From positions 5,124 through 45,470 of the forward strand of contig PMBV01000129.1 of the NCBI GenBank assembly GCA_003153055.1: a stretch of DNA of 40,347 nucleotides, in the 5' to 3' direction. A model generated the notes under the pieces. The model ran no database searches and was not told where the DNA came from. It was given only the letters and a program-made list of their open reading frames with translations. The translations under genes and the position numbers were made by a program. Below, one piece after another: positions 15,685-24,901 of this stretch. Each line of letters opens with the position of its first letter. The stretch's first letter is position 1. The stretch is from Myxococcales bacterium (GTDB lineage Bacteria > Myxococcota > Myxococcia > Myxococcales > Myxococcaceae).

Positions 15685-17272
15685 TCCAGTCGGGAGAACG
15701 GTTCATCGAGACTCCGTCGACGCTGCTCAAGGACGCCGGGTAGGTGAAGCTGTCGACGGTGGCCCCGGTGGCGCTCTTGATGGTGACGGTGTCGCCCGAG
15801 TTGCCCAGGCCCAGCGTGCCTGTGGAGGCAGCGGTGGCGTTGGAGAGCCCGGCGGGAATGCCCGTGGCTCCGCCGAAGACGACCCAGGCCGCGCCGGGAA
15901 CCAGCGTCGGCCCCGCGGTGAACGTGTGACGAACCGAGGTGCCGTCGCTCACCGTCCAGCCAGAGAGGTCGACGGCCGTGCCGCCCACGTTGACCAGCTC
16001 GACGAACTCTCCGGCGACCGCGCTGCCCGGCTCATTGGCGCAGATCTCATTGAGCATCACCGCGCCTGGGCCAGGGGCCACCGCCGTCACCGAGAAGGCC
16101 GCGTCGGAGCTGTCACTCACCGTGCCGTCGGCGCTGTTCACCACTCGCACTTTGGCCGTGGTGGTGGCCGGAGCCGGCGCCGTCCAGGAGAGCGTGCCCA
16201 GGCTGGCAGTCACTCCCGTGGCGATGGTGGAGAAGCTGGCGCCATCGGCCGCGTACTGCACGTCCACCGTGGAGACGTTGGTCGACTCCCAGCGGATCTG
16301 CGTGGAGGCGCCCACGGGGAAGGACTCCCCGCCGTTGGGAGCGAGCACGTGCACGCTGGCCACCGGCGCGTCGGAGTCGACGGAGAAGTCCCGCACCACC
16401 GCCATGTGCTGCATGTTGGTCGCCGCCGAGTCGGCCGAGAGCGCGGGGGAGAGGTCGGTCAGAGGCGCGTAGGTGCGGGTGTCGATGACCGCGCCGTCGG
16501 CGAAGCTGGTGGTGCCCAGCACCGTGGCCGTCTTGCGCCCCTGCAGCAACGGGCTGGCCAGGACCCAGTCGTAGGGCTTGTTCCGCGCGGAGTTGGTGTC
16601 GCCATCGCCGTGGGTGTCGACCGGGTACGGGGCGGCGGTGACGAAGCGGCTCGAGAGCGTCGAGAGGGCCGCCTCGGTGCGGCTCGAGGTGTTGAAGTCG
16701 CCGCCGAGGACAACGTAGTCGCCGGCCGGCACTGCGCCGTTGATGAAGGACACCAAGGCCGCCGCCTCGCTGCTGCGATTGCCGGCGCTGGTGGTGAGGA
16801 GGTGCACGCTGATGGCCCAGAGGTCGACCGGCCCAGGAATGTCGATGCGCGCCCACACGAAGTCCCGGTTGGACACCAGGGCGTCCTTCCATTCACCGGA
16901 GGCTTTGATGGGGTACCGGCTGATGATGCCGTTGGGAATCTGCGTCGGGGCGCCGCGCACGTAGGCGTACGAGGTGCCGAAGGTGCTGTCGACGAAGGAG
17001 CGGAAGTCGGCGGCCGTGTTCGCGCCGTAGTTGAACTCCTGCATCATCACCACGTCGGGGTGCACGCCCTTCAAGATGCGCGCGCCCTCCCCAGGGTCGT
17101 AAGACTGGAGGTTTCCCGAAGAGAGGTTCGCCGCCACGACCCGTACCTTCACCTGACTCAGCGCTCGCTCCACTTCACTGGTGCCATCGGGCGTCACCGA
17201 CGCATCGAGGGGCCCACAGGCGATGATGAGGAGCGAGCTCAACGCCACGACGAACGGCGGATTGGTTGCCAT
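15611..17272 (-). CDS. Secreted endonuclease/exonuclease/phosphatase lipoprotein with lamin-tail domain
   Basis: ATG 17272 gives 553 residues starting with a lipoprotein signal (LSSLLIIACGP, Cys at the lipobox). Residues ~35-320 are an EEP-fold nuclease/phosphatase with its full set of motifs: MMQEFNYG (metal-binding Glu), ISVHLL, VLGGDFNTSSR, NKPYDWVLAS and a final QHMAVV His. An Ig/Fn-like module follows (APNGGESFPVG ... KVRVVNSADG). A lamin-tail domain comes next (LNEICANEPGSAVAGEFVELVN ... DLSGWTVSDG) and ends PSSPGVRAP. Such proteins are exported and may degrade extracellular DNA or phospho-substrates. The 3' end is the sequence duplicated at the cassette's far edge. It is divergent from the small monooxygenase-like gene. 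Confidence 0.9.
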   Translation of the reverse strand: MATNPPFVVALSSLLIIACGPLDASVTPDGTSEVERALSQVKVRVVAANLSSGNLQSYDPGEGARILKGVHPDVVMMQEFNYGANTAADFRSFVDSTFGTSYAYVRGAPTQIPNGIISRYPIKASGEWKDALVSNRDFVWARIDIPGPVDLWAISVHLLTTSAGNRSSEAAALVSFINGAVPAGDYVVLGGDFNTSSRTEAALSTLSSRFVTAAPYPVDTHGDGDTNSARNKPYDWVLASPLLQGRKTATVLGTTSFADGAVIDTRTYAPLTDLSPALSADSAATNMQHMAVVRDFSVDSDAPVASVHVLAPNGGESFPVGASTQIRWESTNVSTVDVQYAADGASFSTIATGVTASLGTLSWTAPAPATTTAKVRVVNSADGTVSDSSDAAFSVTAVAPGPGAVMLNEICANEPGSAVAGEFVELVNVGGTAVDLSGWTVSDGTSVRHTFTAGPTLVPGAAWVVFGGATGIPAGLSNATAASTGTLGLGNSGDTVTIKSATGATVDSFTYPASLSSVDGVSMNRSPDWTSGAPFVLHTVISTAPSSPGVRAP

Positions 17273-17402
17273 GGGGTCGAATACGTCGCACAGCCGCGGT
17301 GCCTCTGGCAACTGATGCGACGAAGCCGTGACCACTTGGGCGATCCATCGCGAGGGCTCGGCTCGAGTATGGTGGCCTCGGTCATTGACGAAGGGAGAGG
17401 AC

Positions 17403-17735
17403 ATGAGCCCCCGACGATTCGCCGAGCACCTCGAGCCGCCGTACTACGCGGTGGTGTTCACCTCCCAGCGCACTCCGGGTGACGTAGGCTACGGGGAATT
17501 CTCCGATCTGATGGAAGCCCTGGCGACCCAGCAGCCCGGCTTTCTCGGAGCCGAGAGCGTGCGCTCACCTGATGGCTTCGGCATCACCGTCTCGTACTGG
17601 AGGTCGGAGGAGGCCATCGCGGCCTGGCGGGCGCACGCCGAGCACCGGGTGGCTCAACAGACGGGGAAGGACCGATGGTACAAGCATTATGAGGTACGCG
17701 TGGCACGGGTCGAGCGCGGCTACCGGGGCCCATAG
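17403..17735 (+). CDS. Antibiotic-biosynthesis-monooxygenase-like (ABM) protein
   Basis: ATG 17403 with GGGAGAGG upstream gives 110 residues; the longer frame overlaps the divergent nuclease gene. The ferredoxin-like dimeric ABM fold shows as PYYAVVFTSQR, GFLGAESVRSPDGFGITVSYW, then SEEAIAAWRAHAEHRVAQQ. The ending is YEVRVARVER. Family members range from quinol monooxygenases to stress or housekeeping proteins of unknown substrate. The WR..eaI..W..h.eH pattern is typical of the generic group. Cytoplasmic; no operon partner is obvious. Confidence 0.9.
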   Translation: MSPRRFAEHLEPPYYAVVFTSQRTPGDVGYGEFSDLMEALATQQPGFLGAESVRSPDGFGITVSYWRSEEAIAAWRAHAEHRVAQQTGKDRWYKHYEVRVARVERGYRGP

Positions 17736-17915
17736 ACCTCGACGTATCGTCTATCAGTCGAGCGAAAGGCCCTTCGCCTGCATCACCCGCTCGCGCGTGC
17801 GGAAAGTCGAAACTCAGCTGTCGCGCTGAGCCCTTCGGTGGGTTCCCCTTTCTCCATAGACACAGCAGAAGAAGTCGTACATGTTGACTTCTCCAAATAC
17901 AAGATTGGAGGTCGG

Positions 17916-20192
17916 ATGAGGTCGGTTGCCTCCTGGTTGCTCGTGCTTGGCGTCCTTACGCTGATGGAGTGCCGGCCATTTCGCGATTGCTCTACTGACG
18001 CCGATTGCCCGGTGCCGCAGCGGTGCGAGATGAGTGTGAAGGTTTGCGTGTCGTTCTTCCCACCGGACGACCCCTCGGATAGCGGGACGTCGGACGGCGG
18101 GATGTCAGACGGTGGAGGCCCCGCGGATGGCACGCGCCAGGACGCTGGCGCCCAGGAGGCCAAAGATGGCGGATGCACGACCGACGCCCAGTGCGGCCTC
18201 CACGCCTTCTGCAGCCCTTCGGGGTGCGTCGCCGATGACGCCGCACCGAGCGTCCGTCTTACCGCGCCGCTGGCTGGGACGTTCCCGCCAGGGCTCATGA
18301 CGCTCTCGGGCGACACCGACGACGGTACCGGGAGCGGCGTGACGAAGGTCGTCTGCGCGGTCCAGGGGGCCGCCGAGGTCACCGCCACCCTACTCGGGAA
18401 CGGCCACTTCACTGCATCGGTCGCACTGCCTGCAGAGGACCGGAGTTTTCGGCTCACTGCGGTGGCCACCGACCACGCCGGCAACCAGGCGAGCGCCTCC
18501 GTGGACGTCACTGTGGACACCAGGGCGCCGCAGTTGGCCATCTCGACGCCCTCCCTGGACGCGAGCTGCACCACAGCGCAATGCGTGGGAGCGGTGCTGA
18601 ACCTCCAGTCGGGTCCGTCGCAGTCGTTTTCCGGAACCGTGTCTGCCGTGGGAGGCCTGTCTTCGTCGGGAGACCTGGTGGCGTGGATCCAGGACCTCCA
18701 GGGCGTGGTGGTGAGTTCGCTCACGCCCACGGTCACCGGAGGCGACTGGGCCGCCCAATGGAACAACCTTCCCAGTGATGACGGCAGAGGCTACGACTTC
18801 GTGATCCGGGCGACGGATGCCGCAGGCCGCGCGACTCAGGTCGTCCGGAGGGTCTGGGTCGATCGGGTCGCCCCTCTCGCCATCGCCGGGGTCGGCGGCC
18901 AGCGGCTGGTGTCGAGGACGGCACGGCTGGTCACGTTCTCTGAGCCGATGGACAGCGCCTCGGTCATCGCCGCCGCGAGCCTGAGCCCCGGGGGAGCGCC
19001 TGGGGCCAGCTTCGGCGCCTCGGCTGACGGCAAGAGCTTCGGCTTCTCGGTCCCCGGAGATCTCTCCACGTATCAGGTCTATCTGTTTGCGATTACGACG
19101 GGCGCCATCGACCGCGCGGGGAACCCCCTGGCCTCGCCGGTGCAATTGCGGTTCCTCACCGAAATGGCACCCGTGCCCAACCCCCTGCAACTGACCGATG
19201 CCACCCACCCCAAGCTTGCGCTGGACGTTGATGGTAGGCCTTTCGTCGTCTACACGGTGGTGAGCACCGGCGCGCTGCGCTTCGCGTACTGGGACGGACG
19301 GGGCCTACAGTCGGCGCTGGTGGCGCTCACCTTCCCCGGCGCCACCCACGCCGCCGCGGACCTGCTGGTCCTTGGGCAGCCGGCCGCGGATCTCACCCTC
19401 ACTCCGAGCGTGGAACTCCTGGTCGGAGGGCCCGGTGGGGGTGATGTCGCCTATGCCCGCACCCTCGACCTGGTGAACTGGGGAGGCCGAGGCTCCGCTC
19501 CCGACCTCATCTCGACCAACGGTGCGACCACCAGCGGTTCGGCGAGTTTCCTCCTCGCTCCCGGCAGGGGTGGGCTGCAAACTGATATCCTCTACGCCAC
19601 CGACACCGAGGTGAGCCTCGCAACTCCGGCGGCGACCGGCTGGAGCACCACCAGCCTGGCATCGGTCGGCACTCCCCCGCTCCTCGGTGGCGCCAGCGGA
19701 GCGTGGTCCAAATCCCTCTACGGCATCGAGCCAGGCGTCGCGACTCTCATCGGCACGACCGGCTTGTTTGCCTTCACTTCGCCAGCTGGGCACCAGCAGC
19801 TCTTCGCGCCCGACCTCACGCGCGTGGGCAGCGCCTTCGTCTTCGCTCAGGAGGTTTTGTCATTGAAGGGCGCCCCTCCAATGCAGCTCTACTGCAGTGC
19901 CAAGCCATCACTGGCGGGAACATGGCAGAAGGCCGACCTCGGAACGCCGTACCTGGCCGAATCGCTCAACCAGGTGGCCATCGCGGTCTCTCCCAGTACG
20001 GTCGCGGTGGCGATCGCGCAGGCCAGCGGGCTCCGCATCGCGACGGCGCCCAATGGCGCCTGTACCGGCGCGCCCGTCGTTGGCAGCTGGTCGCCAGCCA
20101 TCACCGGCACCGAGCCGGCCCTGGCATTCGGACCCGGCGACAGCCTGTGGAAGGCCTACAGCTCGGGGTCGCTCGTCGTTGTATCGCATTGA
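17916..20192 (+). CDS. Large Cys-rich and Ig-like surface lipoprotein
   Basis: ATG 17916, with GGAGGT just upstream, gives 758 residues. The signal ends LTLMEC, so I infer a lipoprotein with an imperfect lipobox. Two short Cys modules follow (CSTDADCPVPQRC; CTTDAQCGLHAFC), of the type common in myxobacterial surface lipoproteins, separated by an Asp/Gly/Ser-rich linker. Residues ~120-225 look like an Ig-like domain (AVATDHAGNQASASVDVTVD). A second such domain and a Big_5-like module follow (LVTFSEPMDSASVIAAASL). The remaining ~330 residues are repetitive beta-type sequence, possibly a propeller. Likely a cell-surface adhesin or binding protein. Its 3' end faces leuB with 28 bases between. Confidence 0.85.
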   Translation: MRSVASWLLVLGVLTLMECRPFRDCSTDADCPVPQRCEMSVKVCVSFFPPDDPSDSGTSDGGMSDGGGPADGTRQDAGAQEAKDGGCTTDAQCGLHAFCSPSGCVADDAAPSVRLTAPLAGTFPPGLMTLSGDTDDGTGSGVTKVVCAVQGAAEVTATLLGNGHFTASVALPAEDRSFRLTAVATDHAGNQASASVDVTVDTRAPQLAISTPSLDASCTTAQCVGAVLNLQSGPSQSFSGTVSAVGGLSSSGDLVAWIQDLQGVVVSSLTPTVTGGDWAAQWNNLPSDDGRGYDFVIRATDAAGRATQVVRRVWVDRVAPLAIAGVGGQRLVSRTARLVTFSEPMDSASVIAAASLSPGGAPGASFGASADGKSFGFSVPGDLSTYQVYLFAITTGAIDRAGNPLASPVQLRFLTEMAPVPNPLQLTDATHPKLALDVDGRPFVVYTVVSTGALRFAYWDGRGLQSALVALTFPGATHAAADLLVLGQPAADLTLTPSVELLVGGPGGGDVAYARTLDLVNWGGRGSAPDLISTNGATTSGSASFLLAPGRGGLQTDILYATDTEVSLATPAATGWSTTSLASVGTPPLLGGASGAWSKSLYGIEPGVATLIGTTGLFAFTSPAGHQQLFAPDLTRVGSAFVFAQEVLSLKGAPPMQLYCSAKPSLAGTWQKADLGTPYLAESLNQVAIAVSPSTVAVAIAQASGLRIATAPNGACTGAPVVGSWSPAITGTEPALAFGPGDSLWKAYSSGSLVVVSH

Positions 20193-20220
20193 GCGGCAAC
20201 GACTCGGCAGAGGCCGGGCC

Positions 20221-21288
20221 TCAGGGGCCAGTGAGCCGATCGAGCACGGCCTTGCCCATGTCCTTGGTCGACAGGCTCCCGCCGAGATCTCGAGTGAGCT
20301 GACCATCGGCGACCGCGCGGGCGACGGCCTTCTCCACCGCCACGGCCTCCTTCTCGAGGCCCAGCGAATACCGGAGCAGCATGGCCGCGCTCATGATGGT
20401 GCCCACCGGGTTGGCAATGCCCTTGCCTGCGATGTCCGGCGCCGAGCCGTGAATGGGCTCATACACGCCCAGCGTGCCCTCGCCCAACGAGGCGCTGGGG
20501 AGCAAGCCGATGGAGCCACCGAGCACCGACGCCTCGTCAGTCAAGATGTCGCCGAACATGTTCTCGGTCACGATGACGTCGAACTCCGCCGCGTGGGTGA
20601 TGAGACGCATGGCGCAGGAGTCGACCAGCTGGTGGCTGAGCGACACGTCGGGGTACTCCTTGGCCACCTCCATCGTCACATGGCGCCAGAGACGGCTCGA
20701 CTCGAGCACGTTGGCCTTGTCGACCGAGGTGAGCTTCTTCTTCCGGCCTCGGGCGAGCTCGAAGGCGCGACGAACCACCCGGCGGATCTCCATGTCGGAG
20801 TACTCCATCGTGTCGAGGGCCCGCTCACCGGTCGCCGTCTTCTCTCTCAGGCGGGGCTGACCGAAGTACACGCCGCCAGTGAGCTCGCGCACCACCAACA
20901 TGTCCACTCCGACCAGGCGCTCGGGCTTGAGCGGCGAGGCGGCGGCGAGCGAGGGGTACAGCATCACCGGGCGGAGATTGGCGAACAGCCCCAGCGCTTT
21001 GCGCAGCCCCAACAGGCCCTGCTCCGGGCGAACCTTGGCAGCGGGGTCGTCCCACTTGGGGCCGCCGACCGCGCCGAGCAGCACACCGCTCGAGGCTCGA
21101 CAGGCCGCGATCACCGCATCGGTCAGCGCCGTGCCGTGGGCGTCGATCGACACGCCACCCAGCAGGTGCTCTTCCCAACTGAAGGTGTGACCAAAGCGGG
21201 TGGCGATGGCCTCGAGCACGCCGCGCGCCTCGTTGACGATCTCCGGGCCGATGCCATCTCCGGGCAGCAGGACGATGTGTGCCTTCAT
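20221..21288 (-). CDS. leuB: 3-isopropylmalate dehydrogenase
   Basis: The protein has 355 residues, normal for the family. ATG 21288 has GGAAGGAG nine bases upstream. [22 protein letters not shown], the [11 protein letters not shown] helix, [14 protein letters not shown] and [23 protein letters not shown] are all present. [18 protein letters not shown] (cofactor loop) supports NAD-dependent LeuB over IcdH. It oxidatively decarboxylates 3-isopropylmalate in leucine synthesis and acts likewise on the citramalate-derived substrate when CimA is present. It is the last gene of the cluster, separated from cimA by an ATPase/DUF4276 pair, and has its own predicted promoter. Confidence 0.97.
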   Translation of the reverse strand: MKAHIVLLPGDGIGPEIVNEARGVLEAIATRFGHTFSWEEHLLGGVSIDAHGTALTDAVIAACRASSGVLLGAVGGPKWDDPAAKVRPEQGLLGLRKALGLFANLRPVMLYPSLAAASPLKPERLVGVDMLVVRELTGGVYFGQPRLREKTATGERALDTMEYSDMEIRRVVRRAFELARGRKKKLTSVDKANVLESSRLWRHVTMEVAKEYPDVSLSHQLVDSCAMRLITHAAEFDVIVTENMFGDILTDEASVLGGSIGLLPSASLGEGTLGVYEPIHGSAPDIAGKGIANPVGTIMSAAMLLRYSLGLEKEAVAVEKAVARAVADGQLTRDLGGSLSTKDMGKAVLDRLTGP

Positions 21289-21368
21289 GGGTGCGTGCTC
21301 CTTCCGCGTGCTCTGGCGGGTGCGATGTGCGCCGCCGGTGGTGACTTAATCAACACTCAAGTCGCTGC

Positions 21369-21397
21369 AGCGTACATGCAGAGACCTCCGACGTCAA
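21369..21397 (-). promoter_or_regulatory. Promoter of leuB (sigma-70-type)
   Basis: On the minus strand TTGACG (21397-21392) and TACGCT (21374-21369) are separated by exactly 17 bases. The -35 overlaps the TGA of the DUF4276 gene. Transcription would start near 21362, leaving a ~74-base leader before ATG 21288. This implies leuB can be expressed independently of the inserted ATPase pair. Confidence 0.45.
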
Positions 21398-22083
21398 CGC
21401 TCCCCCCTGGGCCCCGCCCCCAGTGCCTCCAGCCTCGCAATCCAGGCCCCGAATCGGGGGCAGGCCGAGCGAAGCGCGGGAAGCCCGGCGTCCTCTACGG
21501 CCAGAGGCCCGTGCACGGTCTTTCGATAGCTTGGAATGCGCATCAATCGCTTGGATGGCGCCGTACTCTCTCCGTCGTTGACCTCCTCGGGCGACATGCT
21601 CGCGAGCTCGGCCCGGAGGCGTTCTACGGCTTCGAGGTCCCCCGCGTCTTCGAGGAGCTTCGTCACCGAGCCCAGGGCAGCGAGGACCAGCGCTTCGAAC
21701 TCGTGTCGCTGAAGATACGGGATCAACCGAGGATCGTCGACGTCCCTCGACATCGACGCCTCGAGACTCTCCGCCCTGCGGCTCGTATTGGGAATGCAAC
21801 CGTGCTTTTCGAGCTCAGGGAAATCCACCGGAAGCCCATACAGGTCGAACATCGTCGTGAAGCGGACTTCATCGCCTGACTGTTCACGGATCAGTCGCTT
21901 CAGGTCTCGCCGCCAGTGCTTCCACTGGCCTCCGCCGCGTCGCTTTCGACCACTCGCGTCACGACTCGTCGCGACGATGATCGCGTACGCCCAGACACCA
22001 AGCCCCTGAAGATGCGGCGTGATCACCCGCTTGACGAACGCCTCCTCCGTCTGCCCTTCGACGAGAACATACAGTCTCGTCAT
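21394..22083 (-). CDS. DUF4276-family (TOPRIM-like) protein, putative defence effector
   Basis: ATG 22083 overlaps the ATPase stop as ATGA and gives 229 residues. The longer open frame is antisense noise. Family marks are LYVLVEGQTEEAF at the start (acidic Glu9 and Glu13 in the first strand/loop), FTTMFDLYGLP with Asp80, and YLQRHEFEALVLA near 145. The order of Glu and Asp fits a TOPRIM-like metal-binding site. DUF4276 proteins are commonly found next to AAA ATPases in suspected anti-phage modules, by analogy with OLD and PARIS systems where the TOPRIM partner is the nuclease. I infer the same here; no activity is demonstrated by sequence alone. Confidence 0.85.
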   Translation of the reverse strand: MTRLYVLVEGQTEEAFVKRVITPHLQGLGVWAYAIIVATSRDASGRKRRGGGQWKHWRRDLKRLIREQSGDEVRFTTMFDLYGLPVDFPELEKHGCIPNTSRRAESLEASMSRDVDDPRLIPYLQRHEFEALVLAALGSVTKLLEDAGDLEAVERLRAELASMSPEEVNDGESTAPSKRLMRIPSYRKTVHGPLAVEDAGLPALRSACPRFGAWIARLEALGAGPRGER

Positions 22084-23189
22084 GGGCGCCCTCCGAGAAC
22101 GTTCTTGTCGAACAGCTCGGACAGAGAATAGTCCTCGAGCCACCCCTTCAGTGCGTCCTCGTCCAGCCGTTTGAGCTTCGTCACGGCATCTCTCCGCTCG
22201 GCCACCACCACCTGGCTCGCCTCGAAGGCGTCGAGCACGCCCGGCGACTGCGTCGACAGAAGCACCTGGCGCCTCGTCGACACGCTCGAGACCAAACCAC
22301 AGAGATACCCCAGCGCCGCCGGGTGCAGCCCGAGCTCGGGCTCGTCGATGCACGAAAGGAGTGGGAGCTTGGCTTCTGGCTGTCCGAGCGCCGCGATCAG
22401 CGCGATCGCACGCAGCGTCCCGTCCGACAGATATGCTGGCCCGAAGGTCTCGCCTCGCTCATCGACCCAGTCGAGACTGACTCCACGCGGGTCGGCCTGA
22501 GGGACAAGTGTCCGAACAAACGGCGCGACCGACTGAACAAGCCCTCCAATTCGTTTCCAGGCTGCCTGGTCAGCGGGATTCCCACTTGCCCCGAGCGCGA
22601 GCAGGAAGGCGGGCAGGTTGCTACCGTCAGACCTCAAATAGCCGTCAGCAGTGTCGTTGAAGGCTCGAGTCCTCAGCGGTGAACGTCGTGAAGTATCGTG
22701 AAAATGGTAGAAGTTGATTTGTCTCAACAGCCAGCGCACGGTTCTTGTGGTGGTGTCCCTCTCCGATTCCTCTCCGAGTCGAGACTCTCGGTGGCCAGCG
22801 CCGAGACTGCGCCAACTCCAGGCGTGCTCCGGGTCTTTTCGATATCCGGCCTTCTCGGACAAGAACAGGAGGCTCTCGTCGGCGCCGTACCCGAGCCGAG
22901 CTTCGTAGGCATTCTCGTGGCCATCGTCATGTTGGAACTCAATCAGCAGCTCGATGGCTGGCGTATATCGAGGCCCGTAGTGCATCAGATAGGTGGCTCC
23001 GCCCCTCTCACTGACGAACAGCTGGAGGGATTCGAAGGCCAGCAACCGCAGCATCTCGAGCGCCCAAAGAAAGTTGGACTTGCCCGCGCCGTTTGGCCCG
23101 ATCAGCACGGTGACGGGCGAGAACTCGAGCGTCTCGTCTTTGATCGATCGAAAGCCGGCGACCTTGAGGCGTTTGATGCGCTGGTTCAT
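22080..23189 (-). CDS. AAA/SMC-like ATPase, sensor of a two-gene defence module
   Basis: This 369-residue protein starts at ATG 23189. IKRLKVAGFRSIKDETLEF begins an SMC/RecF-like fold. Walker A GPNGAGKSN is at 31-39, a signature-like YLSDGTLRAIAL near 253 and Walker B CIDEPELGLHP near 280. QVLLSTQSPGVLDAF follows, with a conserved Ser/Gln switch region. This is the AAA_21/AAA_15 type of single-domain ATPase. It is translationally coupled to the DUF4276 gene. Such ATPases usually oligomerise and hold or activate the nuclease partner. The pair interrupts the order of leucine genes, suggesting insertion. Confidence 0.92.
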   Translation of the reverse strand: MNQRIKRLKVAGFRSIKDETLEFSPVTVLIGPNGAGKSNFLWALEMLRLLAFESLQLFVSERGGATYLMHYGPRYTPAIELLIEFQHDDGHENAYEARLGYGADESLLFLSEKAGYRKDPEHAWSWRSLGAGHRESRLGEESERDTTTRTVRWLLRQINFYHFHDTSRRSPLRTRAFNDTADGYLRSDGSNLPAFLLALGASGNPADQAAWKRIGGLVQSVAPFVRTLVPQADPRGVSLDWVDERGETFGPAYLSDGTLRAIALIAALGQPEAKLPLLSCIDEPELGLHPAALGYLCGLVSSVSTRRQVLLSTQSPGVLDAFEASQVVVAERRDAVTKLKRLDEDALKGWLEDYSLSELFDKNVLGGRP

Positions 23190-23219
23190 GACTCGTCACA
23201 CTCTCCTGCCGGAACCGGG

Positions 23220-23229
23220 GAACCGGTTC
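23220..23229. promoter_or_regulatory. Palindrome upstream of the ATPase gene
   Basis: GAACCGGTTC is a perfect 10-base palindrome 31 bases before ATG 23189. It overlaps two direct copies of GGAACCGG (starting at 23210 and 23218). It could be an operator for the defence pair, but short GC palindromes are common in this genome. Confidence 0.25.
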
Positions 23230-23304
23230 GTCAGGACGCTCTCACGCCCGGCGCCCGACGGGAAGGCATGACCTGGCCCACTCGGCGCGCTCGGCCCCCA
23301 GGCC

Positions 23305-24897
23305 TCAGGGCGCGCGCTGGCGGAGCCTCAGCCCGTACTCGATGGCATCAGTGAGCGCGAGCCAGGAGGCCTCGATGATGTTGAACGACGCGCCCACCGT
23401 GCCCCAGGTGCGCTCGCCATCGGAGGTATCGATGAGCACGCGGGTGACCGCCGCGGTGGCGTGTTCTCCGTCGAGGATCCGCACCTTGTAGTCCTGCAGC
23501 TTGAGCCGGGCGACGTCGGGGTACACCGGCACCAGCGCCTTGCGGAGCGCGGTGTCGAGGGCGTTCACCGGGCCATCTCCTTCAGCCGCGGTGTGCACCA
23601 CCTCGCCGTTGAGCCGCACCTTCACGGTCGCCTCGGCGAAGATGCCGCGCTGGTCGCGGTGCTCCACCGTCACCATGAAGTCGATGAGATGGAACAGCGG
23701 CTTGTACTGGGGTGACCGCCGCAGCACCAGCAGCGCCACCGACGCATCGGCCGCCTCGTACGAGAAGCCCTTGGCCTCGTTGTCCTTGATCTCCTTGAGC
23801 ACCTCGCCCACGTCGCCGCCCTGGAGCAACTGGGCGACGTCCTTGCCGAGCTCCTCGGCCTTGGAGAGGAGGTTCCCCCGGCCGGACAGCTCCGAGACAA
23901 TCACCCGCATCTCGTTGCCCACCAGCGAGGGCTCGACGTGCTGGTACGAGCGGCCGTCGCGGCGCATCGCGGCCACGTGAATGCCTCCCTTGTGGGCGAA
24001 GGCATTGCGGCCGACGTAGGCCATGTACTCGTCAGGCACCTGGTTGGCGACCTCGGCCACGAAGTGGGCCACCTCGGTCACCCGCGTGAGCGCCCCCTGC
24101 GGCAGGCACCCGAAGCCCATCTTCAGCTCGAGGTTGGGCACGATGGCGCACAGGTTGGCGTTGCCACAGCGCTCGCCGTAGCCGTTGATGGTGCCCTGCA
24201 CATGCCGCGCGCCGGCCCGCACCGCGGCCAGGGAGTTCGCCACCGCGCTGTCGGTGTCGTTATGGCAGTGGATGCCGACGGTGGGGCTCTGGGGGCCGAG
24301 CTTCGTCGTCACCTCGCGCACCCACCGCTCGATGTCCCACGGGAGCGAGCCCCCGTTGGTGTCGCACAGCACCAGGGCCTCGGCGCCGCCGCGGGCAGCC
24401 GCCTCGAGCGTGGCGAGCGCATAGGCCGGGTCCGCGTGGTAACCGTCGAAGAAGTGCTCCGCGTCGTAGGCCACGCGCCGCCCCTGCGAGCGCAGGTAGC
24501 GCACGCTCTCCTCGATGATGGCGAGGTTGTCGTCGAGCGTCGTCCTCAGCACCTCGGTGACGTGCAAGGCCCAGGTCTTGCCCACCACCGTGCACAGCGC
24601 CGTCTTCGCCGCCAGCAGGGCCTTCAAGTTGTCGTCGTCCTCCACGCGCACGCCCACCCGGCGGGTCGCTCCGAAGGCCGCGACGATGGCCGTCTCCCAC
24701 TTCATGTCGCGGGCCCGGGCGAAGAACTCGGCGTCCTTGGGGTTGGAGCCTGGCCACCCGCCCTCGATGAAGGCCACCCCGAGGCGGTCGAGCCGCTGGG
24801 CGACCTTGAGCTTGTCCTCCAGCGAGAGCGACAAACCGGCGCGCTGCGTGCCGTCGCGCAGCGTGGTGTCGTAGATTTGAACCCGTGGCTGGCTCAT
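23305..24897 (-). CDS. cimA: (R)-citramalate synthase
   Basis: ATG 24897 gives 530 residues. The HMGL-like TIM barrel shows as IYDTTLRDGTQRAG, FIEGGWPGSNPKD, VAYDAEHFFDGYH, LCDTNGGSLPW and GIHCHNDTDSAVANSL. GYGERCGNANL and the C-terminal regulatory LeuA-dimer-like domain are also present. VAAFGATRR and GGWPGSNPKD are typical of CimA rather than 2-isopropylmalate synthase. It condenses pyruvate with acetyl-CoA to citramalate, opening a threonine-independent route to 2-oxobutanoate and isoleucine. It follows leuD by four bases. LeuC, LeuD and LeuB encoded alongside carry out the next steps. Confidence 0.93.
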   Translation of the reverse strand: MSQPRVQIYDTTLRDGTQRAGLSLSLEDKLKVAQRLDRLGVAFIEGGWPGSNPKDAEFFARARDMKWETAIVAAFGATRRVGVRVEDDDNLKALLAAKTALCTVVGKTWALHVTEVLRTTLDDNLAIIEESVRYLRSQGRRVAYDAEHFFDGYHADPAYALATLEAAARGGAEALVLCDTNGGSLPWDIERWVREVTTKLGPQSPTVGIHCHNDTDSAVANSLAAVRAGARHVQGTINGYGERCGNANLCAIVPNLELKMGFGCLPQGALTRVTEVAHFVAEVANQVPDEYMAYVGRNAFAHKGGIHVAAMRRDGRSYQHVEPSLVGNEMRVIVSELSGRGNLLSKAEELGKDVAQLLQGGDVGEVLKEIKDNEAKGFSYEAADASVALLVLRRSPQYKPLFHLIDFMVTVEHRDQRGIFAEATVKVRLNGEVVHTAAEGDGPVNALDTALRKALVPVYPDVARLKLQDYKVRILDGEHATAAVTRVLIDTSDGERTWGTVGASFNIIEASWLALTDAIEYGLRLRQRAP

Positions 24898-24901
24898 CGA
24901 A

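Noticed and set aside
15263..17482. 739-codon plus-strand open frame across the nuclease and cassette
   Set aside because: It is antisense to two well-supported genes, and its composition is typical of GC-driven shadow frames.
20210..20222. GAGGCC-G-GGCCTC palindrome between the convergent lipoprotein and leuB genes
   Set aside because: The stem leaves almost no loop and has no U-tract on either side, so it is not a convincing bidirectional terminator.
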